Shown here piece after piece: positions 1 to 10,282 of a stretch of 64,000 nt of DNA. Every line of letters begins with the position of its first letter. Positions within the stretch are counted from its first letter, which is position 1. Position numbers and translations under genes: made by a program. The DNA lies in contig JAQOTA010000058.1 in assembly GCA_029532415.1 (NCBI GenBank), positions 1,116,001-1,180,000 of the forward strand, written 5' to 3'. The stretch is from Marasmius tenuissimus. Its lineage: Eukaryota; Basidiomycota; Agaricomycetes; Agaricales; Marasmiaceae. A model generated the notes under the pieces. That model saw nothing but the letters and a program-made list of their open reading frames with translations. It made no database searches and was not told where the DNA came from.

Positions 1-148
1 CAAGCAATCCTTATTCTGGTCGATACGCGTGTCATCGAAATTCTTGGTGAGTTTCTCCGACACCCTCGGCAGAATTATAATGACAATGCACTGTTATCCG
101 CACCAACGTTCTTACAATGTTACCAACTCGTTACACAAGGACCGGTAC

Positions 149-1353
149 TCAAAATTCTGTTTTAGAGTCATCGAAGCTCAACGAACTATCCTCGGATTGC
201 TCTTCGATCGTAGCGGTGCTAGCGTCATCCGCGAAACTGATACCGTAGCGGGACTTAATGTGCCTCCACCAGTCTCGCAACATCTGTAGTTCAACGACAT
301 GAATGAGCGTGAGGTACGGAAACTACCGTAATATCGAGGGAACTTACCCAGCCGTCAAAGTCGGTGATCTGGGTTGCGCTACCGGCCTTCATGATAAAGT
401 TACTAACACCAGTCGGGGTCCAGTCATAGAAATCTAAGAAGATACCTCAGTCGGGCGACACACACGAGGAGTACTTACATGCCTTACCATCCAGACCGAA
501 GGTATGTCCCTAGTATGAATGTAGCTCTTGAGAATTGAGACGAAGACTTGCAAAAGAGATTCTTACCATTTCGTGAAGAAGGATGTGGATATTGTCGCTA
601 GTGAGCATTGAGAAGAAGTAGTCGGCATCAAGTCTTTGGCCCCAGTCACCGCCAGCACCTCCACCAAACCCATCAGTGGGCCAAACGCTCATGTCTGTTA
701 CTAATTTCAGTCCCAAAACCCGCAGTGGATGGCAGTCGACTCACCATAGTGTCGGGCGGCACCGCCAGCACATTTAGAATAGTCATCGTTCTGGTGGAAA
801 AATCTTCCACATGCCTCTGCGCATTGAGGAATCCCGGCACTGTCAGTGTCGGTGTAGACGTCGATACCAGTAAGGTCGCCAGTGAGCTGAGCGCGGTTCC
901 TAACAGCGTAACCAACGACCTTGACCGGGATATTGGAGTATGGCCAACCGCTCCATCCTGCGACCCAAGAGTTCCATTTGTTGATGGATCGGTTAAGAGC
1001 AGTCTGGATGTTGGCCCGTGTGGCTGCGTCTACCGTGCGCGACGTCTCTAAACGGACACAGTAGTTGAGTTGACCCTTGTTGGCCATGACTATCTGTGAT
1101 TCGTATATGGGTGAGAATGCAAAAACTTTGGAGAGAGGACTGGTAGACGAACATCCCAACCATAGTTCTTGAAGCCCAACGGATTGCCGTTATTGTATGT
1201 TTGCAACGTGTGGTTCCACACTTCTTCCAACGGCCGGACGAGGTTGGAAGGAGGATTCCACGTCGTTTGGCGTTTCTCCACGGACTCTGAAGGAGCGCCG
1301 ATGGCCGAGGTCGCGAGTAGGAAAGCTGGTAGAAGAGTGAGTATTCCGCGCAT
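149..1353 (-). CDS. secreted metzincin-like zinc metalloprotease
   Basis: The six inferred exons are 1353-1153, 1093-745, 694-567, 509-488, 433-348 and 283-149; they sum to 921 nt, or 306 aa. The protein starts with a signal peptide (MRGILTLLPAFLLATSAIGA) followed by a short pro-like segment with a possible KR cleavage site (VEKRQ). The catalytic motif HEMGHTFGLDDFYDW fits the metzincin HExxHxxGxxD zinc site, with His, His and Asp as ligands. A downstream methionine (NFIMKAGSA) sits where the Met-turn is expected. It should be a secreted endopeptidase; its substrate cannot be read from the sequence. The zinc motif is split by an intron after HEM, and a 22-nt exon encodes the rest up to GLD. 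Related fungal proteins are sometimes annotated as neutral zinc metallopeptidases or wrongly as cellulose-binding. The tail is short and acidic. The fold is well supported; the exact subfamily is not known to me. Confidence 0.85.
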
Positions 1354-2738
1354 TGTGATTTTGAGAGCAACCGTGGTTACTTGTCAGTTGCGAGACCTTG
1401 AGCCAACTTATATACGAGACTAAGGAAAAAAATGGGAAAAATGACGGTCATTTTATTTTCCAGCTGATCCTTTTCGGGTGCCATAGCACCCGACTCATAC
1501 ACAGCGGAGTCGGGGGTCAGGAAGATGTCAGCAAAGGAACAAGTTGAGCCATGAGTTCCTTGTGCGTTGCTTGAGGTCACAGATACCTTCCAAGCAGATG
1601 ATTTTCCGCAAAGAGTAATGGAACGTGTAGACCGTCCCTGGAAAACTCGAAAGTGGGAGCTTGATGCATGGTGCTTAGCGAACTTTGGTATATGAATCTG
1701 GACGATAATCCCTGGCAAAAGCATGACAATGTGAGTATGAAGGCGGTTGAAAGTCGGTCGAAAGCCGATTGCTATGCGAATTTCAGAGTAGACTCTCGTA
1801 AGTAGACATGAGCGGACAATGGAGAAGGGCGGTGGCCAGCTTGGGCTGGGCCGGGTGTTGCGTTGAGGTCGCGGGCCGAAGGACGAGTTCGCGTCCGCAG
1901 TAGATCCGAAGGCTGCGATTCCGCCTTTCTGACCCATCTGGAAACATCCTCACATCCCCGCAACCGTCATCCGCGCCACTAGCAATACCATTCGACGGAC
2001 CGTCTGGTTCAAGACCTAGACATGGGACTTTGCCTCCAACAGCTAGCTTCCATTACAATCAAGTCGCTCGAACAACTCATTCAACGCTTAAATCTCGCTC
2101 TGGTTTCGACAAAACCTCTATCCACCAGGATCGAGGGAAGGGCATTCAATCACATCATGTGCAACCTACACCACACCTGAAATCAACGTTCAGAAGGTTA
2201 AGAAGCTGACGCCGGAACTCAAAGAAATTCGACGACATCTCACCGCAGGATTGGAGTGCCAAACTGTCATAGTAGGGGAGGTGGAACTGACTGTCAGCTG
2301 TCGTCCCAGTTTCTCCTCATACTACGCTGGACTACCCTGGAAGTGGAATGATGTCGGCTGGTGATGAACCTGGTGGGAAGACTAGGTTGAGACCATACGT
2401 TCCAGTCCGGGCCAGTCGACGCTGACATCATGTCAGTTCGTTGCTGAAAGTATGACCGAGGCTCGCTGGACCTGAAAGCAGAACGCAAGGGAAGAAAAGC
2501 TACTGAACGACAGTTAGTGAGATTGAAAAGGCTTTCGCCACAATCTTTAACCCTACTCCAAAGACGGCGTTGGTCAACGCGGTCGTTTCGGGGATTGATG
2601 GCAAAACCCCCCATTTGCAGTTGGTTCTTCCCGGTACATACAAAAGCGCGAAGGCCAGTTTATGGAGTTCGAGTGGTAGTGTTTTGCGTGCCAACCGAGT
2701 ATGCGGCAGTAGATTGCAGGTTACAAGAGAAGTTTGCA
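1354..2738. other. intergenic stretch, possible gene remnant
   Basis: No recognisable gene occupies this gap between two minus-strand genes. The open frames on the minus strand at about 1380-1960 look like chance: they are rich in R, S and P, match nothing I know, and have no plausible exon chain. The plus strand from about 2030 carries several protein-like pieces that are listed separately as a possible remnant. Part of this gap must hold the promoter of the protease gene and the 3' end of NPR2. Confidence 0.5.
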
Positions 2739-2752
2739 TCAACGATAGATAA
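2031..2752 (+). pseudogene. unrecognised plus-strand coding pieces, possibly decayed
   Basis: Three plus-strand stretches read like ordinary protein but lie in different frames. One near 2031-2170 contains SITIKSLEQLIQRLNLALV. One near 2178-2365 contains KKLTPELKEIRRHLTAGLEC. One near 2513-2752 contains SEIEKAFATIFNPTPKTALV followed by an LQLVLPG stretch. They could be exons of a small unknown gene or remains of a broken one. No start codon or clean splice chain joins them, and the last piece overlaps the 3' end of NPR2 on the other strand by about 14 nt. I recognise no family. This is a weak call, kept because the amino-acid composition looks coding-like. Confidence 0.2.
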
Positions 2753-5013
2753 TACATACCCGACCGAAATTGCCGTTTCCTTCCCCTTCTCCTATAGCAA
2801 TCAACCACTGCTCAAGTAGTGGCCACCCGGCCTGAAAACGCACACCGAGCTCATCTGTATGATGCTCGCCGTCAAGTAGTTCGACAAGCTCTGGCGGGTA
2901 GGGAGAAGCTGTTAGTGGAACAGGGTTAAGAACTCCGTTGATAGTGCGCACAACAGGCGCAGAAGGTGACCTGGAAATACGAGGCCGCGGCGGCGGCGCC
3001 AACGAGACCTTCTTAACCGTAGGGGAAGCAGGATGAGGTGAGGTAGGATGAAGTAGTAGAGACTGGTTTCGGTTTTCTGAGTCTTTAACACCCACGACGG
3101 CAACAAAGGATGGTTTTGTACCTGCTGGAGATTGCTGAGGTGTGTGATGGCTTGGAATTGGATTCGAATTGAGGGGAGATGAACTCGACGGGCCACCGTT
3201 TGAGGGGCCGTAGGTTCGTAATGAACGTGGGCTTGTGCCTATTGCAATGTCACGACTTCGTAGATGTTCCAATATTCGCTCCGCTGCGCTTGATCTTCTA
3301 GTCCGGCCGTGTATTCTGCTCATGAAATCATGGGCGGTAGGAGAGGGCTTAGGCGAAGGGATGCCTCCTGCCGTCTCGCCGGGTGTGGGAGGGGGGCTAA
3401 ATGCGTGGTCGGTCGTCACCGCAAAGATGGGTTGAGTTCCAATTGGATTATGTGATCTGCCTCGCTGGTGACTGGACGGACTATTCGTCAAGCTGTTTAC
3501 TTTGGGAGCATTGGGCAATGGCAATGTTCCAGTGAACGATTGGACACGCTTCCGTGGTGCATATGGATCGGGTGACCCGGGGGAAACGTTTGTTTGAAGG
3601 AGGACGGGCCACCTGTGTACCCTGCGCAAGAAGCCCTTTATCACACCGAAACTAGTGAAGCGCCTCACGTCAATACCGAGTTCGTGAACCGCATGCGCTT
3701 GCATCCATTCCGAGACAGTCTTCCCGGGCTTCATACGAGAGTACAAGTGCAGGAGGGTAGGCCACTCCGGGATAGAAAATCCTATGGGGTGTATTTGATA
3801 AATATACATTGGCATAAAAGCAGCCGTCCCACCTGGTTTCGTAGAGTAAGGACCGCATTCCTCCCTTACATGGGCTTCATTTGCCAACCATTGGACGTTT
3901 CGGGAAAGAGTGTACATGTTGGAATATTGAAAAATGTCGATGGTCATTACGACTTGGTAGTACCTGGTGGAGGAGAGTGTGTAAGATTGATTGCTTAAAC
4001 ACAAGTAGAGAACTCGTACAGCAAATGGGAGATTGCAGCGCGAGTTAACTTAATGTCACAGTCTGCAAGAGCTGCAATTCGACTGACGTGATTGATTCCA
4101 TTGATGTGCCGACAGACCTTTGGTGTAGGGTTCGAGGATGTATTGGATGATTCTCACTACTAGACGCACCTTCGCCATGGTCAAGTCCCAATTGTCCTCT
4201 ATTCGCTTGGTCAGGTTGATGAGAGCGAGAGGAACCATCCAGTCATGAACTGGCGGAGGGTTTGGATAGAACGGAAAAATCTTCAGTTCTATTGAGTTGA
4301 ACTGGTCTATGGCGATCGATGTCTCGGAGTACGAATTGAGGTCTTCATACAGTTGTTCAAGGACAGCGTGCATTGTAGGTGAAGTCTCGGGCGAAGAAAG
4401 GAAGCTTGATTCTTCCTGATGACGGACGAGAATCTGCTGTTTGAGTAGCTAGGTCTATCAGTGTCGTAACGAAGCGCACCTCGCAGCTGGTCAACACACG
4501 GCTGATCTTCCTGACAATCGGTTCGTAACAGCTGAGGTCCGCGACGCGTTCGAACACGAAACACAAATTGAATCTGAAGAAGTTTCGGTAGTTCTGCTGA
4601 TACTTCTCCCCTTCCAGTTGAGCTGGAAATCCGATAATGCGATATCGCTTCGTGGAACATATCACAAGTCTGCCACAGAGGGCCGGAGGTGGGATCACAT
4701 ATTTCGATATTTCCTCGAAGTTGAAGAGGGTGGAAGATGTACGCTTGCCAGGGGAGTATAGCAAGCGAGAGCTGGAGCGATAGTCAATTGGAGATACTAT
4801 TGAATGGGTGGACGATGTGGGAGGAAGTTGACCAGGAACAAGGTTCGGAGAGGATGGGTTGGAGAATGGGGTCGCAGCCTGGGGAATTGGATGTGGGGCA
4901 CCAATGAGGCCCTCTGGAACTTGATAGATTATTTTGGGCCCAGTCACGACGTCGAACCCTGCATAGAATACGGACTGAATGCGAGGCAGAAATGTGTCTC
5001 CATCACCAGCCAT
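2739..5013 (-). CDS. NPR2: Npr2, GATOR1/SEACIT subunit
   Basis: Nitrogen permease regulator 2 acts with Npr3 and Iml1 in the SEACIT/GATOR1 complex on the vacuole, which restrains TORC1 when amino acids are low by acting on the Rag/Gtr GTPases. The N-terminus is typical (LPRIQSVFYAGFDVVTGPKI, then YQVPEGLIG). Further family motifs are YVIPPPALCGRL, IIGFPAQLE, NLCFVFERV, VLEQLYEDLNSYSE, HDWMVPLALINL, HINGINHVSRIA and TIDIFQYSNMY. The C-terminus ELLDGEHHTDEL ending FGRVCIIYR closes the domain. A long Ser/Pro-rich insert of about 200 residues separates the middle and the C-terminal block, as in other basidiomycete copies. Several introns are inferred. One near 3960-4010 uses a GTGTTT donor and restores the STF-VMTIDIF reading. 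The ATG at 5013 faces the OGG1 start only 51 bp away. Confidence 0.92.
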
Positions 5014-5064
5014 GTCCGGTACTCATAGTCTGAGGTCAAGGCGCGTGGCAGAATTACCGCGACC
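5014..5064. promoter_or_regulatory. 51-bp divergent gap between NPR2 and OGG1
   Basis: The start codons of NPR2 (minus) and OGG1 (plus) are 51 bp apart. Both transcripts must therefore start inside this gap or inside the opposite gene, so the promoters overlap. No TATA-like element is visible. The call rests on the start codon positions, both of which fit the family N-termini. Confidence 0.6.
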
Positions 5065-6447
5065 ATGACTCTGACCACCACCACCAACGCGATCCCTGCT
5101 GGCTTCAAGGCGCTTCCTCTCTCGATTCTTCAGCTCTCTTTATCCGCTGTTCTCAAATGCGGTCAATCTTTTCGTTGGCATTGCTTTTCAGAACCGCAAG
5201 AATACCGGTTGTGCCTCTTGGACCGTGTCGTCTGTCTACGACAGACGCCGACTTCTCTCCTTTATCGCACGTTCTTTCCTGACCCCCAGCCGTTCGGGGA
5301 TCAGATTATAGTGAAAGATGCTGAAACACTTGTCTGGTTGAAAGATTATTTTCAGGTCAGTGTGACAGTCTAGAGAACCCCGTCTCACGACAATGACCTT
5401 TGCACCAGCTAGACATCGACCTTCTCAGACTGTATGATGAATGGAGTCTTAGAGACAAAGTTTTCATGAATGTTAAGGACCGCTTCAGTGGCATCAGGAT
5501 GCTACGGCAAGACCCATGGGAAAACCTAATATCGTGCGTACCATCGAGAGTGCAATCTGAACTTCTACTGAGGAAGCCTCTGATCTACAGGTTTATCTGT
5601 TCATCTAATAACAACATATCACGGATAAGCAAGATGGTGCAGAATTTGTGCAAGGAATTCTCTTCTCCTCTAATAAACATCCAAGATCCGGGTTCAACGA
5701 CTTCGACCAACTATCATGCATTTCCCCCACCCTCCGTTCTTGCAGACCCAGACGTAGCTTCTAAGCTCCGTTCTTTAGGTTTCGGATATCGGGCGGAATT
5801 CATACAGAAGACGGCACGTATGCTTTTCGATGCTCATGGGGATGGAGCAGAAACATGGCTCGTGAAGCTACGTGAAGCATCGACTGAGGAGGCCCGGGCT
5901 GAGCTCCTGAAGTTGATGGGGGTGGGACGTAAAGTTGCAGATTGCATCCTTCTGATGAGCCTAGATAAAGTACGTCGTTTCTTTTGCACTTTCTTTCCTA
6001 GCCCTAACATCCTAGCAGAAAGAAGTTATACCTTGCGATACTCATGTTCACCAAATTGCGGTGAAGCACTACGGCGTCAAGTCTTCGGGAAAGTCAACCA
6101 TGTCTCCGAAATTGTATGAGGAAATCAACACAAAACTTGTTAACGTCTGGGGTCCGTATGCAGGATGGGCACATTCGGTGAGCATCGTCATTGTGGAAAT
6201 CTGCTCAAATGTTGACTCTCAGATCCCTACCAAGGTCCTTTTCACATCCGACCTAAAGTCTTTCTCGTCTTATGGAGTCACTCCAACACCGTCACCGCAA
6301 ACATTACCGAAGAAACGCGCTCGACAAACACAGGAATCTGAACAGACCTCCCTTCCCATTGTAACAGATACGACAAAACTGGTCACCAGCGAATCCGTCG
6401 TTGTTGAAGCCAGCGTTGCAGAGAGAGTAAAGAGACGTCGTCGTTAG
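5065..6447 (+). CDS. OGG1: 8-oxoguanine DNA glycosylase/AP lyase OGG1
   Basis: OGG1 removes 8-oxoguanine opposite cytosine and starts base-excision repair. The N-terminal OGG domain begins near LPLSILQLSLSAVLKCGQSF, matching the conserved Cys-Gly-Gln-Ser-Phe region. The helix-hairpin-helix plus GPD signature reads LMGVGRKVADCILLMSLDK, where the Lys of GRKVADC is the Schiff-base nucleophile. After an intron the chain continues KEVIPCDTHVHQIAVKHYG, where the Asp of CDTH is the catalytic acid. Inferred introns follow LKDYFQ, NLIS, MSLDK and AGWAHS, all with clear GT-AG borders. The C-terminus ends in a basic run (RVKRRRR) that could be a nuclear localisation signal. Start: the first in-frame ATG. 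The order of domains is that of eukaryotic OGG1 rather than of bacterial AlkA. Confidence 0.95.
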
Positions 6448-6726
6448 CTTGGGAGACTATTCGTTATCACCCTGATCCCATATATCATTAACATATCTTA
6501 ACGCTATGCATATATCTTACTGTATGAGTCTGGATACTAGTAGATAGACTATCGAAGAGCAGGGAACTGTGGCACAATAACTTGTTGAATTTCCCACGCC
6601 CACAAATGTCCACATTGTCATTGATCACAGTGGTACCCCACACGTGCCGCCTCGCGTTTGTCACTTGTCCCTTAACTTACTCTTGACGCCTATCTTCGCC
6701 AATCCTGTGCCGCTTCCGCATCCTTG

Positions 6727-9002
6727 ATGGGAAATAACGAAGAGCAATATGAAGTTGGTTCGTCGCTTTTGTAATTTCTTGGATACTGGATTGAATCGTT
6801 TCCCAAGAAACTGTACTCGGGGCGAAGGTTTTGAAGAAGGGGGCCAGGAGCAAAGCTCGGATATGGGTACGCGCATCTCATCAACTTGCCAATGCACCGA
6901 CCATGCTCATCGCGTCCTCAGAAATATAATGTCAAAGTGAGCTCTCTGAGTAATCCTGCGCACCTTTCGACAACTTGAGTTCTTTGGTTGGCAGTGGAAA
7001 GGTTATGATGATCCGGAGGAGAATACGTGAGCGTTCGATTGACGTTCTTCCTTCCCTTCAACAACTATACTGACGACGCTGTAGATGGGAACCAGAGGAA
7101 TCATTCGAAGGATCTGAGCACTTCATTACGAATTTCTGGAAGAAGGTGGACACTGGTGGACGCGAACCGACGAATTTGGAGTTGTTCAAGCTAGGAGAAG
7201 AGCTTACTTTGCCTGAACCGCGAAAATGTGCGTCGCACCAGAGAGATTCGAGACCATACGTTGATTCTAGAAATTTTCAGCACGCAAGGCCCCTCGAACG
7301 TCGAATGAAACTTCTGACCCTACGATGTCGACCCCGGCCTCAACTCGAAAGCGGAAGAGAAGTGCAGCGGTGTCTCCTCAACGTAAATCCCTTGAACGCA
7401 CGAAACCGTCCAAGCCTTCGCGCAAGCGCCCTCGCACAGAGACCCCGGTCGACTCTCCTCCCCCTTCTTCGAACTCCCCTGATGTTGACGAAGATCAGGT
7501 TATGTCGTCTTTGTGCATCGACACGGACAATGACGAACCCCAGGCCTCTACCAGTCAGAGGCCATCACGATACAGGAGACGAGAGAGCTCCTTTGAATCC
7601 AAGCCATCCCCCGAACGTGTGGATGTTGCATCCAGTCCAGTCGCTGACGATGGGCGCTTGGAGTCGACCGGTGGCATTCAACAACCCGTGCATCATCCTC
7701 GTACCGCCAACCCCCTTGTAAAGATGACGTCAGACGAGATAACGATGGACGGCGCTATCTCAACCAAGACTCGCTTTTTTGCCAGTTCGACTACCGAAGA
7801 GGCTACTACGCGCTCGACACGGTCCCAAACGCGTTACATGGATTCCATCGAGCAGCGAAATAAAAGTACTACACTGCTCACGGTGCAGAAGGGAAAGTTG
7901 ACCTCCGTTAGAGGGAAACTTCCAGCACGCAAAGCATCACCGCCAGGACATAATGTTGAGCGAGACCTAGTTGAACCTTCTGAAGACTCCATTCAAGATT
8001 ACATGACCGCCCCTGCTGCCTCTGATGGTCCCAATGGGCAACACGTCGACAGTAGTCCGGAGGAGCTCTTACGCCTGGCTGGACTCGACGAGGGTGCTGA
8101 TGATCTGCAAGATTATGACGACGATGTTCCGGTTTCTGAATCTTTAGCCCCAAACGCTGACGCTAATGGTGGCTCTGAATCAATATTCCAGCAAAGGTGT
8201 GTGGAAGCCTACATCTTGGGTCGTCTTGACTGATACATACGTCCCTTCCCTAGCCTCACGTTGGCAAAAGACAAACTATTCCCCTCTACTCTCAGTTCAG
8301 CCTCACAGTCCATCACGAATGCGCTGAGCGCCGCTTGGAGGAGGTCTACCATCTTTGGACCGCTGTGAGTCTCCTTTCCTTGAAAATGCGTCATGCGCTG
8401 ACAATCTACAGTGCGACTGGCTCGTTTGATAACGATGCAGGAGATGACACGTAAGCACCCTCATCTTCTCTTGCCTTGAGGGGTCGATTCTTACTCGAAA
8501 CAGAGCACGATCTCAAAGCTTCACCTTGCATATCGACGTAGCAGTCGCTCTTCCGGTCGTCTTGATACCCCATTCTGCGGAACCGCAAATTGTCGTCTCA
8601 AACACTCCCAACAACCCTCCTGGCAAATTCTACATTCGGGAAACCGCGCTTGCGGTATTGACTACTCTTCGCACTGGCGGGCCATGCGCGACAGTAACGC
8701 CCAGTCCCGAATGTAGTGAAGGCCAGAAAGATGCGTTCCTTCAGTTTGCGGAAAGGCTCTCGAATGATGAGCTGGTAAGCTCAAACACGATTTTGTCTCC
8801 CTTGTTATTCTGACAATTTGCTTAGTTTGTCGCGATAGCAGGGAGCAACGTTCTGGCATTTTGCTCCTCTAGCAGCCAGCTGATCTCTCAGAGGCTTAAC
8901 TTCCCGCCGTCATTGATTTCATCTTCCCCCGCTTCTGTTTTGGTTGGACGGGTAACCATTCAAGATCATTCGGCCTATGCAACTGTTGCGTTGCAGGCCT
9001 AG
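6727..9002 (+). CDS. chromodomain protein with unknown C-terminal region
   Basis: A chromodomain at the extreme N-terminus is built from several small exons. It begins with QYEVETVLGAKVLKKGARSK, continues as RIWKYNVK joined to WKGYDDPEENTWEPEESF, and ends near HFITNFWKKV. Chromodomains bind methylated histone tails through an aromatic cage, so the Tyr, Trp and acidic positions here suggest a histone-methyl-lysine reader. A long disordered middle follows with basic runs such as TRKRKRSAAVSP and RKRPRTE (probable nuclear signals). After this come a short acidic stretch and a folded-looking C-terminal part from about 8250 to 9002 with motifs SITNALSAAWRRS and FVAIAGSNVLAF. No chromoshadow domain is seen, so this is not a classical HP1. 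The function of the C-terminal part is unknown to me. Stop TAG at 9000-9002. Confidence 0.82.
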
Positions 9003-9103
9003 CTTCTTACCATCGTACTCAATGGATTAATAGAGCCTACAGTCAATGTATCATATACGGATTCAAACATTGACGAACCGTCTTAGTGCGTTGACCTAGA
9101 CTC

Positions 9104-9130
9104 TGAGGCCTGAGGCCCGAGGCCTCGAGG
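9104..9130. repeat. short GAGGCC tandem repeat
   Basis: A 7-nt unit TGAGGCC is present as two exact copies followed by a variant CGAGGCC and a partial TCGAGG. It lies in the 188-bp gap between the chromodomain gene and PAC3, upstream of the PAC3 start. It is partly self-complementary. It may be a chance repeat or a regulatory site; nothing here decides. Confidence 0.6.
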
Positions 9131-9190
9131 TTTGAATGTTGAACCACATCAGTGGCTGTGCGATCTACTTTTCGAGTACTCTGCTGTACG

Positions 9191-9741
9191 ATGGCGAACA
9201 CTCCGAGTTCGGTGGCCAAAGACCTTAACGGTCTCGCTACGGATGTTTCTATCCAACATTTCGGGGACTCTGTCCTTGTTCTGGTGTCGCAATTGGGCAA
9301 AGTAGGGAATTTGGTAAGGCTCTTCAAATTCCTGCATGATCGTTTCTCTCATCGGTGAAGATACAAGTGACTCTGCCCGCTACGACGCCTCTTTCCCCAG
9401 CTCCACCTCCGGATCCATTGGAACCTAACGTGCAACAATTTCCACCGATTCCTACAGCGATACAGCTGACGAATCTGTTGGGGCATGCTCCTTCAGAACA
9501 CACTCGGATCCTACACAATCTCTACGCCTCGCAGATAGCCGCAATTATTTGGAACACGATTCCAGACGATCCGGGTGCGCAGATACCACGTAAAAATGTC
9601 GTTGTGGGAATCGCACTTCGGAAAACTGAGGCGAACGGCGATTCTTCCAGCCCCACAGAGGGCGAGAGGGAAACCTTTGCCGGTGTCATGAACACGGTAC
9701 AAGAACTGCTCCGGAGAGGTAAACGATATTCTGTTCAGTGA
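9191..9741 (+). CDS. PAC3: proteasome assembly chaperone 3 (Poc3/Irc25-like)
   Basis: PAC3 helps build the alpha ring of the 20S proteasome together with PAC4. The N-terminal part matches the family: AKDLNGLATDVSIQHFGDSV followed by LVLVSQLGKVGNL. After one 47-nt intron (9314-9360) the chain resumes IQVTLPATTP, with a Pro-rich loop, then HTRILHNLYASQIAAIIW and VVVGIALRK, which corresponds to the last strand of the fold. Length is about 167 aa, slightly longer than usual because of the Pro-rich loop. The end may differ: a possible splice at 9720-9768 would shorten the C-terminus by a few residues. The family is divergent, so the assignment rests on this pattern and on size. Confidence 0.75.
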
Positions 9742-9869
9742 ATGGGTTGATATTTATGTGTTTTAAAGGTGGATAAACGCCAGCTGGCCGACTACGAGGG
9801 AAGAGCTATGGGTAACGCGAGACAATTGGTAGCTGACCTACGCACGTGTACTTGACTGTATCCCATCTA

Positions 9870-10106
9870 TCACTTCTCTAACAACTTGTTTTGCTTGTTT
9901 TGGAACCACTTCCATTTGATGAGTTCCCGAAGGGTCTGGTCGTGCGGAAGTGCTGTTCGAGGGTGCGTTTCGTAGAGGTAATACGCGAGGACACCGGAGA
10001 ATACACCAAGAAAAGGGTCAAGGGCTCTGCAGGACAGTAATGAGATTCGTGTAGGGACATGATGTATTCAGACTCACCGGGAGAGCAAGGCAGGAGGCGG
10101 CCGCAT
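9870..10106 (-). CDS. NCE101: Nce101-like small membrane protein
   Basis: This tiny two-exon gene codes for 61 aa: exon 10106-10078 (29 nt) and exon 10026-9870, with a 51-nt intron and a clean GTGAGT...CTGCAG border. The protein starts MRPPPALLSRALDPFLGVFS and continues GVLAYYLYETHPR, with one hydrophobic segment, then a charged tail. This matches the NCE101 family (short fungal proteins with LLSR-LDP-hydrophobic-YYL layout). In yeast NCE101 was linked to non-classical export; its mechanism is not known. The joined frame is open throughout, which supports the splice. It sits between PAC3 and NAA25 and diverges from NAA25 with 176 bp between starts. Confidence 0.82.
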
Positions 10107-10282
10107 TGTCGTAGTCGTCGTCGTTGGTCGTCAGGATTAGTATGTAATCGGACCGTGTTATATGAAGGGAAAAACAAAGTCGCAGGTTCGCCGTCAGTTG
10201 AGTCCGCGACGCCCCGAGGTAACGTGTTTTACTTCCTGCCTTCTTCCTCCAACTACCTTTTCCTTTATTGTTCGATTCCTGA

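Noticed and set aside
1377..1963. Minus-strand open frames upstream of the protease
   Set aside because: No family match, biased composition, no splice partners; probably chance frames in a GC-balanced gap.
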